DNA of 64,000 nucleotides from Sphingobium sp. 66-54 (GTDB taxonomy: Bacteria > Pseudomonadota > Alphaproteobacteria > Sphingomonadales > Sphingomonadaceae): contig MKWI01000006.1 of NCBI GenBank assembly GCA_001899715.1, positions 1 through 64,000 of the forward strand, in the 5' to 3' direction. The notes below the pieces were generated by a model that was not told the origin of the DNA, searched no databases, and saw only the letters and a list, made by a program, of their open reading frames with translations. The first letter of the stretch is position 1. Every line of letters begins with the position of its first letter. Positions 63,193-64,000 of this stretch are shown one piece after another. Both the position numbers and the translations under genes were made by a program.

Positions 63193-64000
63193 GTGATCGC
63201 AACGGTGGCGACAGTGGCGTTCCTCGGGCTGGAGGCGCGCCCGGTCGAGGTGCAGTGCCAGCTCGTGGCGGGCCTGCCCAATTTCATCGTCGTCGGGCTG
63301 GCGGACAAGGCCGTGGCGGAGAGCCGCGAGCGCGTGCGCAACGCCATCGCCGCCATCGGCCTCTCGCTGCCGCCCAAACGCATCACCATCAACCTCTCGC
63401 CCGCCGATCTGCCCAAGGAAGGCTCGCATTACGATCTGCCGATCGCGCTGGCGCTGCTCGCCGCGATGGGCGTGGTCGATGCCGAGCATCTCGCCGACCA
63501 TCTCGTCGTCGGCGAACTGGGGCTGGACGGCCGCCTCGCCCCCGTGCCCGGCGTGCTGCTCGCCGCGCTCCATGCCGCCGCGCGCGACCTCACCCTCATC
63601 TGTCCCGCCGCGCAAGGTGCCGAGGCCGCCTGGGCGGGATCGGACGGCGTGCTCGCCGCGCCGGACCTGCTCACCCTCATCAATCACATGAAGGGCGCGA
63701 CCATCCTCCCCCGGCCCGTGCCCGGCGAGGCGGAGCCGCCACCGCCCGCGCCCGATCTGGCACAGGTCAAGGGGCAGGAGGTCGCCCGCCGCGCGCTGGA
63801 GATCGCGGCCGCTGGCGGGCATAATCTACTGATGGTCGGCCCGCCCGGCGCCGGCAAATCCCTCATGGCAAGCTGCCTGCCCGGCATCCTGCCGCCGCTC
63901 TCGCCGGCCGAAGCGTTGGAAGTCTCGATGGTCGCCAGCATCGCCGGCACGCTCTCGGGCGGGCGGATCAGCCAGAGCCGCCCCTATCGCGCGCCGCACC
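63193..64000 (+). CDS. YifB/ComM-like Mg-chelatase-type AAA ATPase (partial, runs off the window)
   Basis: The first 269 codons of a gene that continues past the window; it is absent from the ORF track because it starts with GTG and has no stop here. GTG at 63193 opens VIATVATVAFLGLEARPVEVQCQLVAGLPNFIVVGLADKAVAESRERVRNAIAAIG, the ComM/Lon-S5-like N-terminal domain. INLSPADLPKEGSHYDLPIALALL follows, then the Walker A GPPGAGKS near residue 219. This family acts as a branch-migration helicase on recombination intermediates, for example in natural transformation. Confidence 0.93.
   Translation, partial: MIATVATVAFLGLEARPVEVQCQLVAGLPNFIVVGLADKAVAESRERVRNAIAAIGLSLPPKRITINLSPADLPKEGSHYDLPIALALLAAMGVVDAEHLADHLVVGELGLDGRLAPVPGVLLAALHAAARDLTLICPAAQGAEAAWAGSDGVLAAPDLLTLINHMKGATILPRPVPGEAEPPPPAPDLAQVKGQEVARRALEIAAAGGHNLLMVGPPGAGKSLMASCLPGILPPLSPAEALEVSMVASIAGTLSGGRISQSRPYRAPH

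Overview
The window is GC-rich chromosomal DNA from an alphaproteobacterium, almost certainly a member of the Sphingomonadales (Sphingomonas/Sphingobium/Novosphingobium-like). Evidence: two PEPxxWA-type C-terminal sorting signals (VPEPATWAMM), a sphingan-like polysaccharide assembly locus with rmlACDB, a SUV3-type helicase/S4/ferredoxin/CarD block, argD-argF-hslO, a short-form petABC operon, and intergenic palindromic repeats of the kind frequent in sphingomonads. No rRNA, tRNA, CRISPR array or complete insertion sequence was recognised.

Layout. 1-3.6 kb: a PEPxxWA-CTERM protein, two overlapping GIN-domain (DUF2807-like) envelope proteins, a repeat-filled gap and carD. 3.9-9.2 kb: fdxA, an S4 RNA-binding protein, a SUV3-like helicase and an M23 peptidase. 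9.5-29.3 kb: a large exopolysaccharide locus. It holds a membrane-anchored glycosidase-like protein, a Wzy/O-antigen-ligase-like protein, a GumD/WbaP-type priming transferase, a TPR lipoprotein, a short Wza/GumB-like export protein, an outer-membrane beta-barrel, a Wzz/GumC-like copolymerase, a separate BY-kinase, rmlACDB, a small XrtV-accessory-like membrane protein, ugd, a UDP-glucuronate epimerase, galU, and an AT-rich, apparently foreign glycosyltransferase-like gene. Precursors made here are UDP-glucose, UDP-glucuronate, UDP-galacturonate and dTDP-rhamnose. No Wzx flippase is present, and few sugar-adding transferases.

29.5-48.5 kb is mostly housekeeping: the cytochrome bc1 operon, trmL, hemF (behind an FNR/FixK-like box), a membrane protein, lipB, queE/queC, hslO-argF-argD, a second small glycan operon (two GT2 enzymes and a hexapeptide acyltransferase), a class A beta-lactamase-like lipoprotein, nadB and a second PEPxxWA protein. 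48.8-57 kb: a CHAD protein, polA, a persulfide/sulfide detoxification unit (MBL persulfide dioxygenase-like enzyme facing bigR/sqrR, rhodanese and TauE, with tandem inverted repeats as operator), yebC, a small conserved protein and ruvC. 57-63 kb: DUF486, MarR, an isochorismatase-like hydrolase, and a compact detoxification-type operon (VOC, DUF1428, VOC, VOC, GST, SRPBCC) divergent from an HxlR regulator. The window ends inside a YifB/ComM-like AAA ATPase.

The strongest unexplained signals are: (i) a ~165 bp dispersed element with terminal inverted repeats, in three copies, two of whose ends supply the TAG stop codon of the adjacent gene; (ii) an export module in which a short OPX protein is translationally coupled to its own beta-barrel; (iii) a poly-aspartate tail on the Wzz-like protein; (iv) an alien AT-rich gene at the end of the polysaccharide locus; and (v) two further palindromic intergenic repeat families.
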